Assembly: GCA_017468985.1 (NCBI GenBank)
Contig: JAFUHF010000029.1
Coordinates: 1 to 41,264, forward strand
Direction: 5' to 3'
DNA from: Bacteroidaceae bacterium
GTDB lineage: Bacteria > Bacteroidota > Bacteroidia > Bacteroidales > Bacteroidaceae
DNA: 41,264 nucleotides
In this document: positions 25,394 to 34,309 of the stretch, piece after piece
Layout: each line of letters opens with the position of its first letter
Position numbering within the stretch: the stretch's first letter is position 1
Notes under the pieces: generated by a model
Seen by the model: only the letters and a program-made list of their open reading frames with translations
Databases searched by the model: none
Told to the model about the DNA's origin: nothing
Program-made: the position numbers and the translations under genes

Positions 25394-27307
25394 TTATTCT
25401 ATGATAGCGGCATAGCCTCCGTTGCGAGCCATGCTAATCTTGATACGGTCGTTCTTGTGGACTTTACGTTGTTTCTTTACATAGTTTACGGCTACACGGC
25501 TTGCAAGCGGCCCGTCTTCAAATGAAGTGAGGGTATAGGTTTTGCCGTCTTTGAGGAAGTCGAGCGTAACTTCGGTTACGTAAGCCTCTGATGCTGTCAG
25601 GCCGCCTAAATACCACTTCTCTCCTTTCCGCTTGGCCACAATGGCATGTCGACCTATCTGAGCGTTGAGACCACGGGTTTCGTCCCAAGTGAGCGGAACA
25701 CCGGCAATGAAGCGCGCACAATCTTCGTTGCGGTAATAATTGGATGGTGTGTCGCTCAACATCTGTATGCCCGACTCAAAGATGACAAACATAGCTAACT
25801 GCGAAGCGCGTGTGCCGATGGCGGCAAATTCTGGTGACCGCTTGTAATCTTCTGGTTGCCAGCTTACCATTAGGCCGGGAGTGAAGTCAAGAGGTCCGCT
25901 CACTCCGCGTACAAAGGGTACGTAAAGCGTATTGTCAGGATGGCATCCTGCAGCTTGTTCCAAACCGCGTACGCCTTCGTAAGACAGAAGGTTTGGATAC
26001 ATGAATTCCAAACCGGCAGGTTTGTAGGCTCCGTGGAAGTCTACCATGAGATGGTGCCTTGCTGCTTGCTGCACGGTGTTTTCGTAAAAGTTTACCATTT
26101 CTTGGTCGGAACGGTCCATGAAGTCTATCTTCATACCCTTTACTCCCCATTTCTCATATAGTTCGAAAACTTCCGGATGAGCCTTGACGGCGTGCCATGG
26201 AACCCACAGCATAATGTTTACACCACGCTGGTTAGCATACTTTATGAGTTCCGGTATGTCCAGTCCATCACGGGCTATGGTGGGATTTCCATGCCGTTCT
26301 TTAGCCCAACCATCATCGATGAGCAGTGACTTAATACCAAACTTCTGTGCAAAGTCAATAAAGTATTTATACGTAGGCATATTTACTCCTGAAGTGAAGG
26401 TTATGTCAGGTCCATATACCGTGTTACGGCTAAACCAGTCCCAGGTTACTACTTGTGGCTCAATCCATGAAATGTCGTCCAAGCGACAGGGTTCACTCAG
26501 TCGTACGTTCATAGTGGTTTCCAGCAGCTGGCGTGCGTCGAAGGTAGTGACAAAATAGCGCCAGGGGTAGCTTCGTGTGCCGCTGGTGTGGGCAATAAAG
26601 GCAGATCCGTCGTCGGCTTTCTCCGGATGGGGCGGCATGGCGGCTGAAAGCACAGAACTGCCACCAGATTTCAGAAACATTCCCGGATAGTCCCATTGGG
26701 CAGCTTCACTCATAAGCACCTTCATGCCCCTTTCTGTTTCAACGAGTATGGGAAGATTGGCCACACCATCCTGATTGTTGAGCTCTGAGAGCTTGAGGTG
26801 CTGGTAGGCATTTTCACTTGCGGTATGGAATCCTTTGTTCATCTGTGCATGGGCCAAGGTGCCCTCCGTCATTACCCAGTTCATCGTTTCATCTTCGATA
26901 AGAATTTCTCCGCCCAATTCGGTGAAGAACCTGTAGGCCACTCCGTCATCAAAGGCTCTCAACTCTATTCCGTAGCCTCCTTGTAGCCAAAGCTTCAGTT
27001 CATTGTAACGGCTGTCTACTTCAGCCTTTCGGTAAGGAAATGTAGGGCGGATGGTTTCATCGCCTTTTCGGATTTGTTGCTTCTTGATGCGTGGGTGCTC
27101 TCCCAGTGTGGTGCCATTCTTTAGTTTCAACGTCAAGTGGTCCAACTTCATCAGAGGTTCTCCATCATAGTTGATGTCGACGGTCAGTTGACTTCCAGTT
27201 TGGAGGTTAACGCTTAGGCGTCCGTCGGGCGAAGTGACAATATGGTTTGCTGCCGCGGCGCTGAAGCTGATGATAGCCAGAACAGATAATGATAAGAGTT
27301 TTTTCAT
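25394..27307 (-). CDS. GH97 family alpha-glycosidase
   Basis: A 637-residue exported enzyme (signal peptide 1-20) with the three-part GH97 build: N-terminal beta-super-sandwich (about 22-280), TIM barrel (about 285-540, with EPQVVTWDWFSRNTVYG, SLLIDDGWA, GMKIDFMDRSDQEMVNF, DFHGAYKPAGLEFMYPNLLS and SYEGVRGLEQ) and a C-terminal beta domain. GH97 includes inverting alpha-glucosidases (SusB) and retaining alpha-galactosidases (BT1871-like); I cannot firmly assign the subtype, though catalytic-type acidic residues are present in KIDFMD and SYEGV. It likely acts in the periplasm. It sits 3' of a SusD-like gene but has its own promoter, and an intervening terminator. Confidence 0.9.
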   Translation of the reverse strand: MKKLLSLSVLAIISFSAAAANHIVTSPDGRLSVNLQTGSQLTVDINYDGEPLMKLDHLTLKLKNGTTLGEHPRIKKQQIRKGDETIRPTFPYRKAEVDSRYNELKLWLQGGYGIELRAFDDGVAYRFFTELGGEILIEDETMNWVMTEGTLAHAQMNKGFHTASENAYQHLKLSELNNQDGVANLPILVETERGMKVLMSEAAQWDYPGMFLKSGGSSVLSAAMPPHPEKADDGSAFIAHTSGTRSYPWRYFVTTFDARQLLETTMNVRLSEPCRLDDISWIEPQVVTWDWFSRNTVYGPDITFTSGVNMPTYKYFIDFAQKFGIKSLLIDDGWAKERHGNPTIARDGLDIPELIKYANQRGVNIMLWVPWHAVKAHPEVFELYEKWGVKGMKIDFMDRSDQEMVNFYENTVQQAARHHLMVDFHGAYKPAGLEFMYPNLLSYEGVRGLEQAAGCHPDNTLYVPFVRGVSGPLDFTPGLMVSWQPEDYKRSPEFAAIGTRASQLAMFVIFESGIQMLSDTPSNYYRNEDCARFIAGVPLTWDETRGLNAQIGRHAIVAKRKGEKWYLGGLTASEAYVTEVTLDFLKDGKTYTLTSFEDGPLASRVAVNYVKKQRKVHKNDRIKISMARNGGYAAIIE

Positions 27308-27342
27308 TGTGTTGTTATTGGAATAGGATTATTATCACCCTG

Positions 27343-27350
27343 CAAAGTTA
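27343..27350 (-). promoter_or_regulatory. -7 element of the GH97 gene
   Basis: TAACTTTG on the minus strand, exact consensus, 35 bases upstream of the start codon. Confidence 0.62.
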
Positions 27351-27367
27351 ATCATAATAGATAAAAC

Positions 27368-27403
27368 AATGGGGTGCATCGTTTTAGTTTGATGTACCCC
27401 ATT
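27368..27403 (-). terminator. Terminator after the SusD-like gene
   Basis: Thirteen-base arms AATGGGGTGCATC (27368-27380) and GATGTACCCCATT (27391-27403), paired with one G-T wobble, then a TTTTAT-rich tract in the minus direction. Confidence 0.72.
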
Positions 27404-27421
27404 ATGTTTACGTCCTAAGGT

Positions 27422-30400
27422 TCACTCTTTGATGGTGAAGGCGTCGTAGTCTCCTGTGTTGAAACGGCCGACGTCTATGCGCCATTGAAATGGAATCATG
27501 AACTGGCCCGACTCTTCGTCATAACCCGTGAACATCTCGGTATTCCAAACTACAAAGATGGTGTATTCTGTACCTTGATAGTTGTAAGTATAGGTGGTGT
27601 TGATTCGGCCATTGTTGTAGGTTCCGGACTTGTTGGTAATGTAGAATTCCGACTCGTCGTTCTTCTTTCCGTTCCAGTGGAAGTAGAGCTCTGTGCCTTC
27701 TCCGGAAAAGTTCTTGATGCAATAGTTGTCAAGTGCTTCGCAGTAGAGCAGTTCCTTTTCAGTGGTTTTTTCTTCCCACCAGGAGGTGTAGTTCACCGTT
27801 CCTTTCGGTTCATAGGTGACGTTATAGATGTTGATGGGGAACTGGTCCTGGCCTTCCGTTTGATATTCTTCGGGCAGACGGATGGAGGTCTTCAGATTTT
27901 CACCTTCTTCAATGGGATCGATGGTGATGTCTATCCAGGCCTGATTGCTTCCCTTGTAGAAGGTAACCGTTTCGGGGATGTGTACCTTGCTGCTCTCAGT
28001 GGTGAGCATCAGAGGCAAGGTCTTCTCCGTTTCCTGTCCCTTGCGCTGAAGGAGGATGGAGAAGGTGCCACCTTTATAGGGAGCTACTTGGTTCAGTTCT
28101 GCATCAAACGTATAGAGATCCTTTTCGTAATAAGTAAACGTGGCCTCTTCTTTGGGGTTGGTATACTTTTCGGGCACGGCAGGATTGTCGCTGTAGTCTA
28201 CGTCGAGCGCGATGCTGTAGTTGTAGGTCTTGCCGCTCTCGGGCTTGTTGATGCTGATTTCTACGTAGGCTGAGTTGCTGTTTTCCGGAATGGTGACGGT
28301 CTTCGGTGCTGAAAGCACATTAGGATCGTCGGTCCAGAACTGGATGGGAATGTTTTCTTCCACTCCGCTGTAATTGCGCGTAATGGTAAACTTCTGGATG
28401 GTACGGCCTTCATAGAGTTCGTCTTCCACCAATACTTCTCCGCTGCTGAATTTGTTAATCATGTAGATTTTGGCGATGGCCGGATTGCGCATGAGTTCGT
28501 ATTCTCCGCAGTCGTAGATCAGGCGGTCGTCGTCGTGGTTTACGTCGAACTTCCATTGTTCAGGATAGTTGCCTATGTCAGTACGGACGATGTCCTTCTG
28601 AAGGCGAAGAATGTCGAAGTAGGAAAGTCCTTCGCCGAAGAATTCTATGCGTCGCTGCTTCCAGACTTCGCTGATGAAGTCACCCTCCGGCGTGGGGTAT
28701 TGCGGATCGCGATACGTCTTGATGAAACTGGCAAGCTCTTCCCTTGCGGCGGCTTCACGTCCTGTGCGATAGAGGGCTTCGGCCTTGATGAGATACATTT
28801 CTTCTATACGCATCAGTGGAATGTCGTTGGCCATGATGTTATCGCCCACAATGTTATTGTAGGGAGCAAACTTCACTTCGGTATATGCCGAAAGGTTGTT
28901 GCTTTCTTGCATAAACTGACGGGCACCTGGATAGAGCTCTTCCAGAGTGGGATGATTGCCGTCTTCGTCAAGGAACCACTTTTTACGTTCGTCCGTGCTG
29001 GAGATTTGGTTGTAAAGGTTTTCGTTTACGGTGCATGCTACTACGGTGCAATATCCATTGCTTAAGGTTGAGGTATGGCTGGCGAAGGTGTTGATGTAGC
29101 CTTGCTTTTGGGCATCCTCTTCAGTGATGTCAATGCCCCAGAGCCAGTTCTCTGCGTTGATGTCATTGAAGCCGGGCTTGCCCACCTCTGCGAGCGACAG
29201 TGGTGTGGCGTCACCTGTGCCGATGGCCTTTTCTGCCGCTGCCAAGGCATCGCCATAGTCGCCTTTGGTGAGGTAGACGCGGGCCTTCAGACCTTCTATG
29301 GCTCCAATGCTGAGGTCAGATTTGGTTTGAGGACTCATGTTTTCCGTTTCGAGAACCTGCTCGGCGGCATTCAGCTCATTAATGATAAACTCATATACTT
29401 TGTCTACGGTGGAGAGGGGGATGCCCGTCGTTCCCAGCAGATGGCTGTTTTCTTCGGTAATGATGGGGGCTAATGGTTCGTTCTTGGCTATGGCGTAGGG
29501 CCATTGGTAGAGTTGAGCCAGAATGAAGTAGTAGTAGGCACGGCGTGCACGGGCCTGTGCGCGGTTATACTTCCACTGTAGCTGTGTAACGGTGGCTGGT
29601 ATGGAGATAAGCACGTTGTTAGTGGCCGTGATGCCGGAGAAGATCAGTGCATAATGGTTTTCCCCCATGTTCCGGCTTTTATCGGTCAGGGCGTGATAGT
29701 TGGAATACCAATTATAGCCGGTATTTTCAGAAATGAAGTCCATGCCCTTACGGTCAAGTCCGACGAAAATGCTGGGCAATCCGAAGCCGTCGGCACGTCC
29801 GCTGTTCCAGCTGGTGGCGGTATTGTGTTGTTCGTCAATGATCTGCTGAATGGGGTCTTCATCGGGGTATGCAGAAATCTCCAGCACCATGGTGTCGGCC
29901 TGGTTAGGAAACACATAGCCTTTGTCCGTGCGCAGGAATGCCAATCCAAACTGTTCTTCCATGTTGAAATCGGCTACGTTCAGTCGCACAAAGGCTACGG
30001 AGTCGCCGGCAGCAAATGTGGCATTGTCCTGAACGCTGATGGGGTTGACTGTGTTTCCTAAAATCACCATATGCGTCTCGTCAGAGACGGTCACCGTGGC
30101 CGTGGCAGCCTTGGTGAGGTCGCCCGTGCGTTTGAGCTGCATGTCAATGGTCTTCAGGTTACGCGTAGCATCGTCAATGTTAATGAAGCCAATGGTAGAA
30201 AGTCCGAGACCTGCGAAGTTGGCCGTAAACTTACTACAATAGGCATGCAGGGCAATGTCTCCTTCGGTAATGAAGCCATTTTGCAGGAAGGTAAAGTGGC
30301 TGGGCTTCACTTCCTTTCGGTCCACGAAGATCTCCTCTATGTCGGAGGTCAGGAGTGTCTTGCCGTTGAGGGTCAGTTTTACTTCTTCCGTCTTGATGAC

Positions 30401-30517
30401 GTCGGCCGGTGCCTTGAACGAATGAACCTGTCCTTTGGTTCTTACGTTGACGGTCTGACTGCTTGCTGCCACGCCAAGGAGCAGCAACAGGGCGAGAGAA
30501 AGGAGCGCACGTTTCAT
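27422..30517 (-). CDS. Large RagB/SusD-like protein with extra N- and C-terminal domains
   Basis: A 1031-residue exported protein. Residues about 225-690 are a SusD fold: NNVLISI, the TPR helix ARARRAYYYFILAQLY, GLKARVYLTKGDYGDALAAA, MRIEEMYLIKAEALYRTG and the closing EVWKQRRIEFFGEGLSYFD. Typical SusD proteins have 500-650 residues. Here about 200 residues precede it, with SQTVNVRTKGQVHSF and VKLTLNGKTLL, resembling the small upstream gene product, and about 330 beta-rich residues follow (FWTDDPNVLSAPKTVTIPE onward, with a second similar segment at TTESSKVHIPETVTFYKG). The signal peptide ends AASSQ without a lipobox Cys, unusual for SusD. Its start codon overlaps the upstream stop (ATGA). No SusC gene is adjacent. 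Confidence 0.85.
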   Translation of the reverse strand: MKRALLSLALLLLLGVAASSQTVNVRTKGQVHSFKAPADVIKTEEVKLTLNGKTLLTSDIEEIFVDRKEVKPSHFTFLQNGFITEGDIALHAYCSKFTANFAGLGLSTIGFINIDDATRNLKTIDMQLKRTGDLTKAATATVTVSDETHMVILGNTVNPISVQDNATFAAGDSVAFVRLNVADFNMEEQFGLAFLRTDKGYVFPNQADTMVLEISAYPDEDPIQQIIDEQHNTATSWNSGRADGFGLPSIFVGLDRKGMDFISENTGYNWYSNYHALTDKSRNMGENHYALIFSGITATNNVLISIPATVTQLQWKYNRAQARARRAYYYFILAQLYQWPYAIAKNEPLAPIITEENSHLLGTTGIPLSTVDKVYEFIINELNAAEQVLETENMSPQTKSDLSIGAIEGLKARVYLTKGDYGDALAAAEKAIGTGDATPLSLAEVGKPGFNDINAENWLWGIDITEEDAQKQGYINTFASHTSTLSNGYCTVVACTVNENLYNQISSTDERKKWFLDEDGNHPTLEELYPGARQFMQESNNLSAYTEVKFAPYNNIVGDNIMANDIPLMRIEEMYLIKAEALYRTGREAAAREELASFIKTYRDPQYPTPEGDFISEVWKQRRIEFFGEGLSYFDILRLQKDIVRTDIGNYPEQWKFDVNHDDDRLIYDCGEYELMRNPAIAKIYMINKFSSGEVLVEDELYEGRTIQKFTITRNYSGVEENIPIQFWTDDPNVLSAPKTVTIPENSNSAYVEISINKPESGKTYNYSIALDVDYSDNPAVPEKYTNPKEEATFTYYEKDLYTFDAELNQVAPYKGGTFSILLQRKGQETEKTLPLMLTTESSKVHIPETVTFYKGSNQAWIDITIDPIEEGENLKTSIRLPEEYQTEGQDQFPINIYNVTYEPKGTVNYTSWWEEKTTEKELLYCEALDNYCIKNFSGEGTELYFHWNGKKNDESEFYITNKSGTYNNGRINTTYTYNYQGTEYTIFVVWNTEMFTGYDEESGQFMIPFQWRIDVGRFNTGDYDAFTIKE

Positions 30518-30927
30518 TGTATTCTGATTTTATGAGCCTTACCGCCGGCCTTCACAATGTAGATGCCTGCAGGAAGCTGGTTGTTCAGTCTGTTTTCATC
30601 GAATTGTCCCTTTTGGTAGGTCTTCAGCAGCACTCCCTCAAGGTTGTAGATGCGCACTACGGTACCTTCCTCCACCTTCTTGAGCTCTTGGAGCCCAGTG
30701 GGAGAGTCGGAGAAAGAAATGTGTTTCAGTTCGCCAAAATTCAAGGTCAGCTTTTGGCTGCCATTGAGTGCTGTCATCATGCCGTCGGTAATGGTGATGG
30801 AGGTACCCACCGGCGTAAAGGCATGCGTTTGGCCATCCAGCTGCTTGAACACCATATATTGGTATTCACCGTCGGCCATGGCCGTCAGGCTTGCAGCTGC
30901 CAACAATAAAAATAAAAGTTTTCTCAT
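30514..30927 (-). CDS. Small secreted protein with C-terminal sorting-like domain
   Basis: A 137-residue exported protein (signal peptide 1-18, LTAMADG). The N-terminal half (YMVFKQLDGQTHAFTPVGTS, then TALNGSQKLTLNFGELKHIS) is a domain type common in Prevotella secreted proteins and resembles the start of the neighbouring SusD-like protein. The C-terminus (VVRIYNLEGVLLKTYQKG, then LPAGIYIVKAGGKAHKIRI) has the layout of a type A T9SS sorting domain. The frame opens at 30975, but a -7 element at 30973-30980 supports the ATG at 30927, which also gives a clean signal peptide. It overlaps the SusD-like gene by four bases, indicating translational coupling. Confidence 0.75.
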   Translation of the reverse strand: MRKLLFLLLAAASLTAMADGEYQYMVFKQLDGQTHAFTPVGTSITITDGMMTALNGSQKLTLNFGELKHISFSDSPTGLQELKKVEEGTVVRIYNLEGVLLKTYQKGQFDENRLNNQLPAGIYIVKAGGKAHKIRIQ

Positions 30928-30972
30928 TGCGAAAAAGTTTAAACTTGAAAGTGAATATCTTACAAATGAGTG

Positions 30973-30980
30973 CAAATATA
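30973..30980 (-). promoter_or_regulatory. -7 element of the small secreted protein/SusD-like operon
   Basis: TATATTTG on the minus strand, exact TAnnTTTG match, 45 bases upstream of the chosen start at 30927. Confidence 0.58.
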
Positions 30981-31241
30981 AGCAGATATTTCCATATCGC
31001 TTCCTACCCCCCGTTAAAAAATATTAACAAAATAGGTTTGGCAGAAAAACCATGTGTGGTGGCTTTGGAGAATAAACAAGGAGCAAAAGGAAAGCGTGCT
31101 GTCAGAAGCGTAGCAGTGACCTTTTCTGAATGACTGAGCATGTTGTGTACTCAGATTTGCCACGAATGACGGAAACGCTCACATCTTTCTGCGTGTTTAA
31201 TTATTTTGCCGTCTTCGGCATCATTGCAGAAAAAATCTGCT

Positions 31242-31249
31242 AAATTTGC
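31242..31249 (+). promoter_or_regulatory. Possible -7 element for the metallophosphoesterase gene
   Basis: TAAATTTG fits TAnnTTTG exactly, but a correctly spaced -33 is missing and the leader would be about 120 bases. Otherwise the 394-base gap 30981-31374 shows no gene or repeat. Confidence 0.35.
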
Positions 31250-31374
31250 ATTCCTCATGGGGAGCACATCAGTTTTAGTTCATCGTGCCCAAAGCATTGT
31301 TACTGCGTTACTCTGGTGTTCGTGATCCTTGGTTCTCCCTTCGGAATGTTCAAATTTAGTTTATTGATTGAGGT

Positions 31375-32424
31375 ATGGACAGAAGAGACTTTTTGAAAAC
31401 TTCGGGAGCTGCTGTAGCAGGATGGGCTCTCACGGGCTGTGCTGCCAAGAAAGTGGAAAAGACATCAGGCCATGAGGCCTTGGCTTCCGTTCCTTTTATT
31501 CCGGAAGTAGTGCGCAGTGCCATTACGCGCGATATTAAGCCCTTGCTGCCACTCAATGTCAAGAACATTCACCTGAAAGTGGGTGCCCGGCGGCCGTTCG
31601 CCGTAATGCACGTTTCCGACACTCATATCGTTCGTGTTGACAACCGTGATGACGAGGCGAAAACGAAGCTGGCCTCTCGTCGTGCCAGAAGCATGGCCTG
31701 GGGTGAGCACTATTTGGATGAAGCCATCGCTTATGCTTGCAATCACGGAATGCACATGATGCACACCGGTGATCTATATGACTTCGTTTCGGAGGCCAAC
31801 CTCGACACTTGTGCACAACACATGCTTATGGCCGACTGGTTTGTATGTGCCGGCAATCATGAGTATTCCAAATATGTGGGCGAAGCCAAGGAAGACGAAG
31901 CCTATAAGGCTGACAGCCGAGAAGCCGTCAGTAGTGCCTATCCCAACGATCTGACCTTTGCCAGCCGCGTAATTGAGGGTGTAAATTTTGTGGCTGTAGA
32001 CGATGTGTACTATTATTTCACGGAACATCAGCATGCCCTCATGGAAGCGGAGATGAAGAAGGGGCTACCCGTGGTGATGCTCTGTCACGTGCCTCTTTAC
32101 ACTCCTGAGGCACTGGCTTACGAACTGAAGGCCACGAAGGGCAGTTGTGGCTATCTGACGGGTGTGCCTGAGGAAATCACGTCTAAGTATGATCCTGGCG
32201 TTACCTATCCCGAAGGACAGGAATGGCGCTACCGAAAGGTGCAGCAGCATGCCGACAAGCCCACGCTCGACTTCATTGCCTGGCTGAAAGAGCAGCAACT
32301 CCTGAAAGCCATTCTCTGTGGCCATTGCCACCGCTTCTTCGAGGAGCGCTTCTCTCCAACGGCCATGCAGTATGCCGTTGATGCCACTTATCATGGTGGT
32401 GCACAGGCAGTGTTCTTTGAGTAG
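31375..32424 (+). CDS. Calcineurin-like metallophosphoesterase lipoprotein
   Basis: A 349-residue exported two-metal phosphoesterase. The N-terminus combines a twin-arginine-like motif (MDRRDFLKTSG) with a lipobox (ALTGC, Cys22), so the protein is probably lipid-anchored. The metallophosphoesterase motifs run in order: DTH at 82-84 (VMHVSDTHIV), GDLYD, GNHEY, CHVPLY and GHCHRF. The natural substrate is unknown; such proteins include purple-phosphatase-like and phosphodiesterase types. Confidence 0.87.
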   Translation: MDRRDFLKTSGAAVAGWALTGCAAKKVEKTSGHEALASVPFIPEVVRSAITRDIKPLLPLNVKNIHLKVGARRPFAVMHVSDTHIVRVDNRDDEAKTKLASRRARSMAWGEHYLDEAIAYACNHGMHMMHTGDLYDFVSEANLDTCAQHMLMADWFVCAGNHEYSKYVGEAKEDEAYKADSREAVSSAYPNDLTFASRVIEGVNFVAVDDVYYYFTEHQHALMEAEMKKGLPVVMLCHVPLYTPEALAYELKATKGSCGYLTGVPEEITSKYDPGVTYPEGQEWRYRKVQQHADKPTLDFIAWLKEQQLLKAILCGHCHRFFEERFSPTAMQYAVDATYHGGAQAVFFE

Positions 32425-32543
32425 TGATGCACTTTTGCATGTTCATAAGGAGTGAAAGGAATTCAGCGAGTCAAAGGAGTTAAAACCCAGACTACATAAA
32501 TGATGTAGGCGCAGACTTCAATCCGAAGAAACCGAGTATAAAA

Positions 32544-32574
32544 AGCTCCTCTCGTATAAAACACGAGAGGAGCT
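32544..32574. terminator. Strong hairpin between the metallophosphoesterase and DUF6261-type genes
   Basis: A perfect 12-base inverted repeat AGCTCCTCTCGT (32544-32555) and ACGAGAGGAGCT (32563-32574), 7-base loop, with a TTTTAT tract in the minus direction. Located between convergent genes; the remaining bases 32425-32707 show nothing more. Confidence 0.75.
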
Positions 32575-32707
32575 CATAGGTTCTCCATTTTCCATTCTTA
32601 TCTTTCCATTTCTGAGCTCTTTCGGTGCTTATGACCGTCGGTTCTCACTTCTCTATTTTTAATAATCTGATCCTTCTCAGTCCCTCACGGCTCAGGGACG
32701 GGTTCAA

Positions 32708-33550
32708 CTATTCATTAACAGCCATCTCGGTTTGATGGTTCACATTGTCCTCAGAAGCCTCCGTTTGCCCGTCGGTGGCAGCAGCGTCCTGCTCCCCGGG
32801 AGTCGGAAGGTCTTCCTTCTGCTTCCTGGCAATGGTCCTTGCCCTCTTGTTGGAGGCAATGACCGTCTGCCTGTAGTACTGGATGTCCTTGTTCATGCTC
32901 TCAATGAAAGCATTGAAGTCGGCAGTCTGATCCAGTTCTGCAACAACGTTCACCTGATTGATGAACGTGCGATAGGCCTTCTCGGCCCGTTCTCTGGATT
33001 CATCCAGATGGTACGACCCCTTGCCCGGTCTTCCCTGCGTTCTTTTCTGAATCAGGGCCTTGAAAACTTCATGCTCGTGGAGCAATGCCTTGACGGCCAT
33101 CTCGGCATTGACGGCCTTCACGTCGGCAGCATACTGATCCGACGAAAGGTCATTGAGCAGGTTGTACACCTGGTTGGTCAACTCGGTCTGATTCATGCGA
33201 GGATTGATGCTGTAGGTCTCCATCAGCAGATGGATCTTGTGGGCACTCTTCCCAGCGGCATCAGTGGCCGAATAGGTTACAGCGGCATTGAAGATGTCCC
33301 TCATGGCCCTGTAGCAGTTCCTGAAGCGAATCCTCGCTTCTTCCACCTCTTTGGTGAGGTGGCTGGCAATAAGCTGCCTGTACTGAACGTCGAATTCGTC
33401 CGTAGCAGCCTGCATGATGGAGAGTCCGGAAGTGAGCTTGGCAGATACCTTTTCATCGTTCAGTGCCTTGCTTACGGTGTCCATCAGATGCTCCAAACTC
33501 TGGCTTGAGTTGAGCTTGCTCAAGTTAAGAGTAGCAATTTTACTATTCAT
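32708..33550 (-). CDS. DUF6261-type helical protein, function unknown
   Basis: A 280-residue cytoplasmic, largely helical protein with no signal peptide, recalled as the Bacteroidetes DUF6261 family. It opens MNSKIATLNLSKLNSSQSLE. Features: a mid-region with RFRNCYRAMRDIFNAAVTY and DLSSDQYAADVKAVNAEMAV, conserved-looking ALIQKRTQGRPGKGSYHLDE, then helices with many charged residues (KAYRTFINQVNVVAELDQ), a basic stretch (SNKRARTIARKQKED) and a low-complexity acidic tail. Two adjacent ATGs (33550, 33553) are possible starts; another at 33574 lacks any support. It is transcribed from duplicated promoters about 675-790 bases upstream, through a structured leader with 42-base repeats. I do not know its function. 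Confidence 0.72.
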   Translation of the reverse strand: MNSKIATLNLSKLNSSQSLEHLMDTVSKALNDEKVSAKLTSGLSIMQAATDEFDVQYRQLIASHLTKEVEEARIRFRNCYRAMRDIFNAAVTYSATDAAGKSAHKIHLLMETYSINPRMNQTELTNQVYNLLNDLSSDQYAADVKAVNAEMAVKALLHEHEVFKALIQKRTQGRPGKGSYHLDESRERAEKAYRTFINQVNVVAELDQTADFNAFIESMNKDIQYYRQTVIASNKRARTIARKQKEDLPTPGEQDAAATDGQTEASEDNVNHQTEMAVNE

Positions 33551-34217
33551 CATTATAAAATATTTATGTCCCATTGCCGGAGAAACTCCGAAGGGATCAG
33601 ATTATCTTATAGGTGAATGACAGATTTGCTTATTGGAATTGCATTTTACCGAGCGGCACGGAGTTTTTCCTTCGACGGTTTTGCCCATTCCGAACGGCGC
33701 GGAGCTTTTCCTTCGACGGTTTTGCACCATTCCGAACGGCACGGAGCTTTTCCTTCGACGGTTTTGCACCATTCCGAGCGGCGCGGAGCTTTTCCTTCGA
33801 CGGTTTTGCACCATTCCGAACGGCACGGAACTTTTCCTTCGACGGTTTTGCACCATTCCGAACGGCATCGGATGGTTCCCTCAGAGGAGAAGGAAGAATG
33901 CTGTCCTTCTCGTCATTTTGGTCTTGTCCATTGCCTCGTGGAGCATCCGCAGGAGGCTTTTCCTCCGGTCCTTTTCTCCAAACCCACGCCTTCGTGGGCC
34001 CGACGCTCAAGCATTTCTGTCTGGAGCTTGTGGCTCCTCCTTAAAACAACAATTGATTTGTAGGTAACTGCTGTCTCAGTTTCATATGGTATAACCGAAT
34101 GGCGCTCTTTTCCTGCTGTTCCCTTGGCTCTCGCGGCTCATCCGGCAGCTTCGGCTTTAGACTTGTGGTCCGCCGCCTGACTCTTTGGTAGGGCTGAAGG
34201 ACTCTTCCCATCAGCTT
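33551..34217 (-). other. Long structured leader of the DUF6261-type gene
   Basis: Transcription from the 34225 promoter would produce about 665 untranslated bases before the DUF6261-type start. Predicted hairpins: GGAGG/CCTCC (33952-33966, loop 5), CCCACG/CGTGGG (33983-33998, loop 4) and GGAGC/GCTCC (34023-34037). The proximal part then holds the 42-base repeat array. A 126-codon frame (34010-33630, minus) through the repeats is a possible but unsupported basic protein. The RNA may be regulatory, attenuating or a separate non-coding product; inference. Confidence 0.55.
33643..33878. repeat. Tandem array of a 42-base unit, five copies plus a partial sixth
   Basis: The core ACGGTTTTGCACCATTCCG repeats with CCGA(A/G)CGGC at 33649, 33690, 33732, 33774, 33816 and 33858: spacings 41, 42, 42, 42, 42. 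Unit-to-unit differences are single bases (A/G in GAACGG/GAGCGG, GGCGC/GGCAC, GGAGC/GGAAC). Because 42 is divisible by three and the unit has no stop in several frames, overlapping open frames appear on both strands; there are no spacers. On the minus strand the array is in the leader of the DUF6261-type gene. Confidence 0.92.
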
Positions 34218-34224
34218 TGCGCTG

Positions 34225-34255
34225 CAAAGTTACGATTTAGTGAGTGACGTGCAAA
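34225..34255 (-). promoter_or_regulatory. Proximal promoter for the DUF6261-type leader
   Basis: On the minus strand TTTG (34252-34255), 19 bases, TAACTTTG (34225-34232): an ideal Bacteroidetes promoter. No closer promoter to the DUF6261-type start is visible. Confidence 0.72.
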
Positions 34256-34309
34256 GAAAAACTTGTTTTATTTGTACGGCCGAGCGAGAGGAACTAAGCC
34301 ACGAAGTGG

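Noticed and set aside
25394-30927. Complete Sus-type polysaccharide utilisation locus
   Set aside because: No SusC-type receptor is present beside the SusD-like gene, and GH97 has its own promoter with an intervening terminator.
33643-33878. CRISPR array
   Set aside because: The units are directly contiguous with no variable spacers, and there are no cas genes in the window.
33602-34067. Five overlapping open frames of 88-148 codons through the repeat array on both strands
   Set aside because: They arise because the 42-base repeat is a multiple of three and lacks stop codons in several frames; none has a family signature or a clear start context. One minus frame is mentioned as a possibility only.
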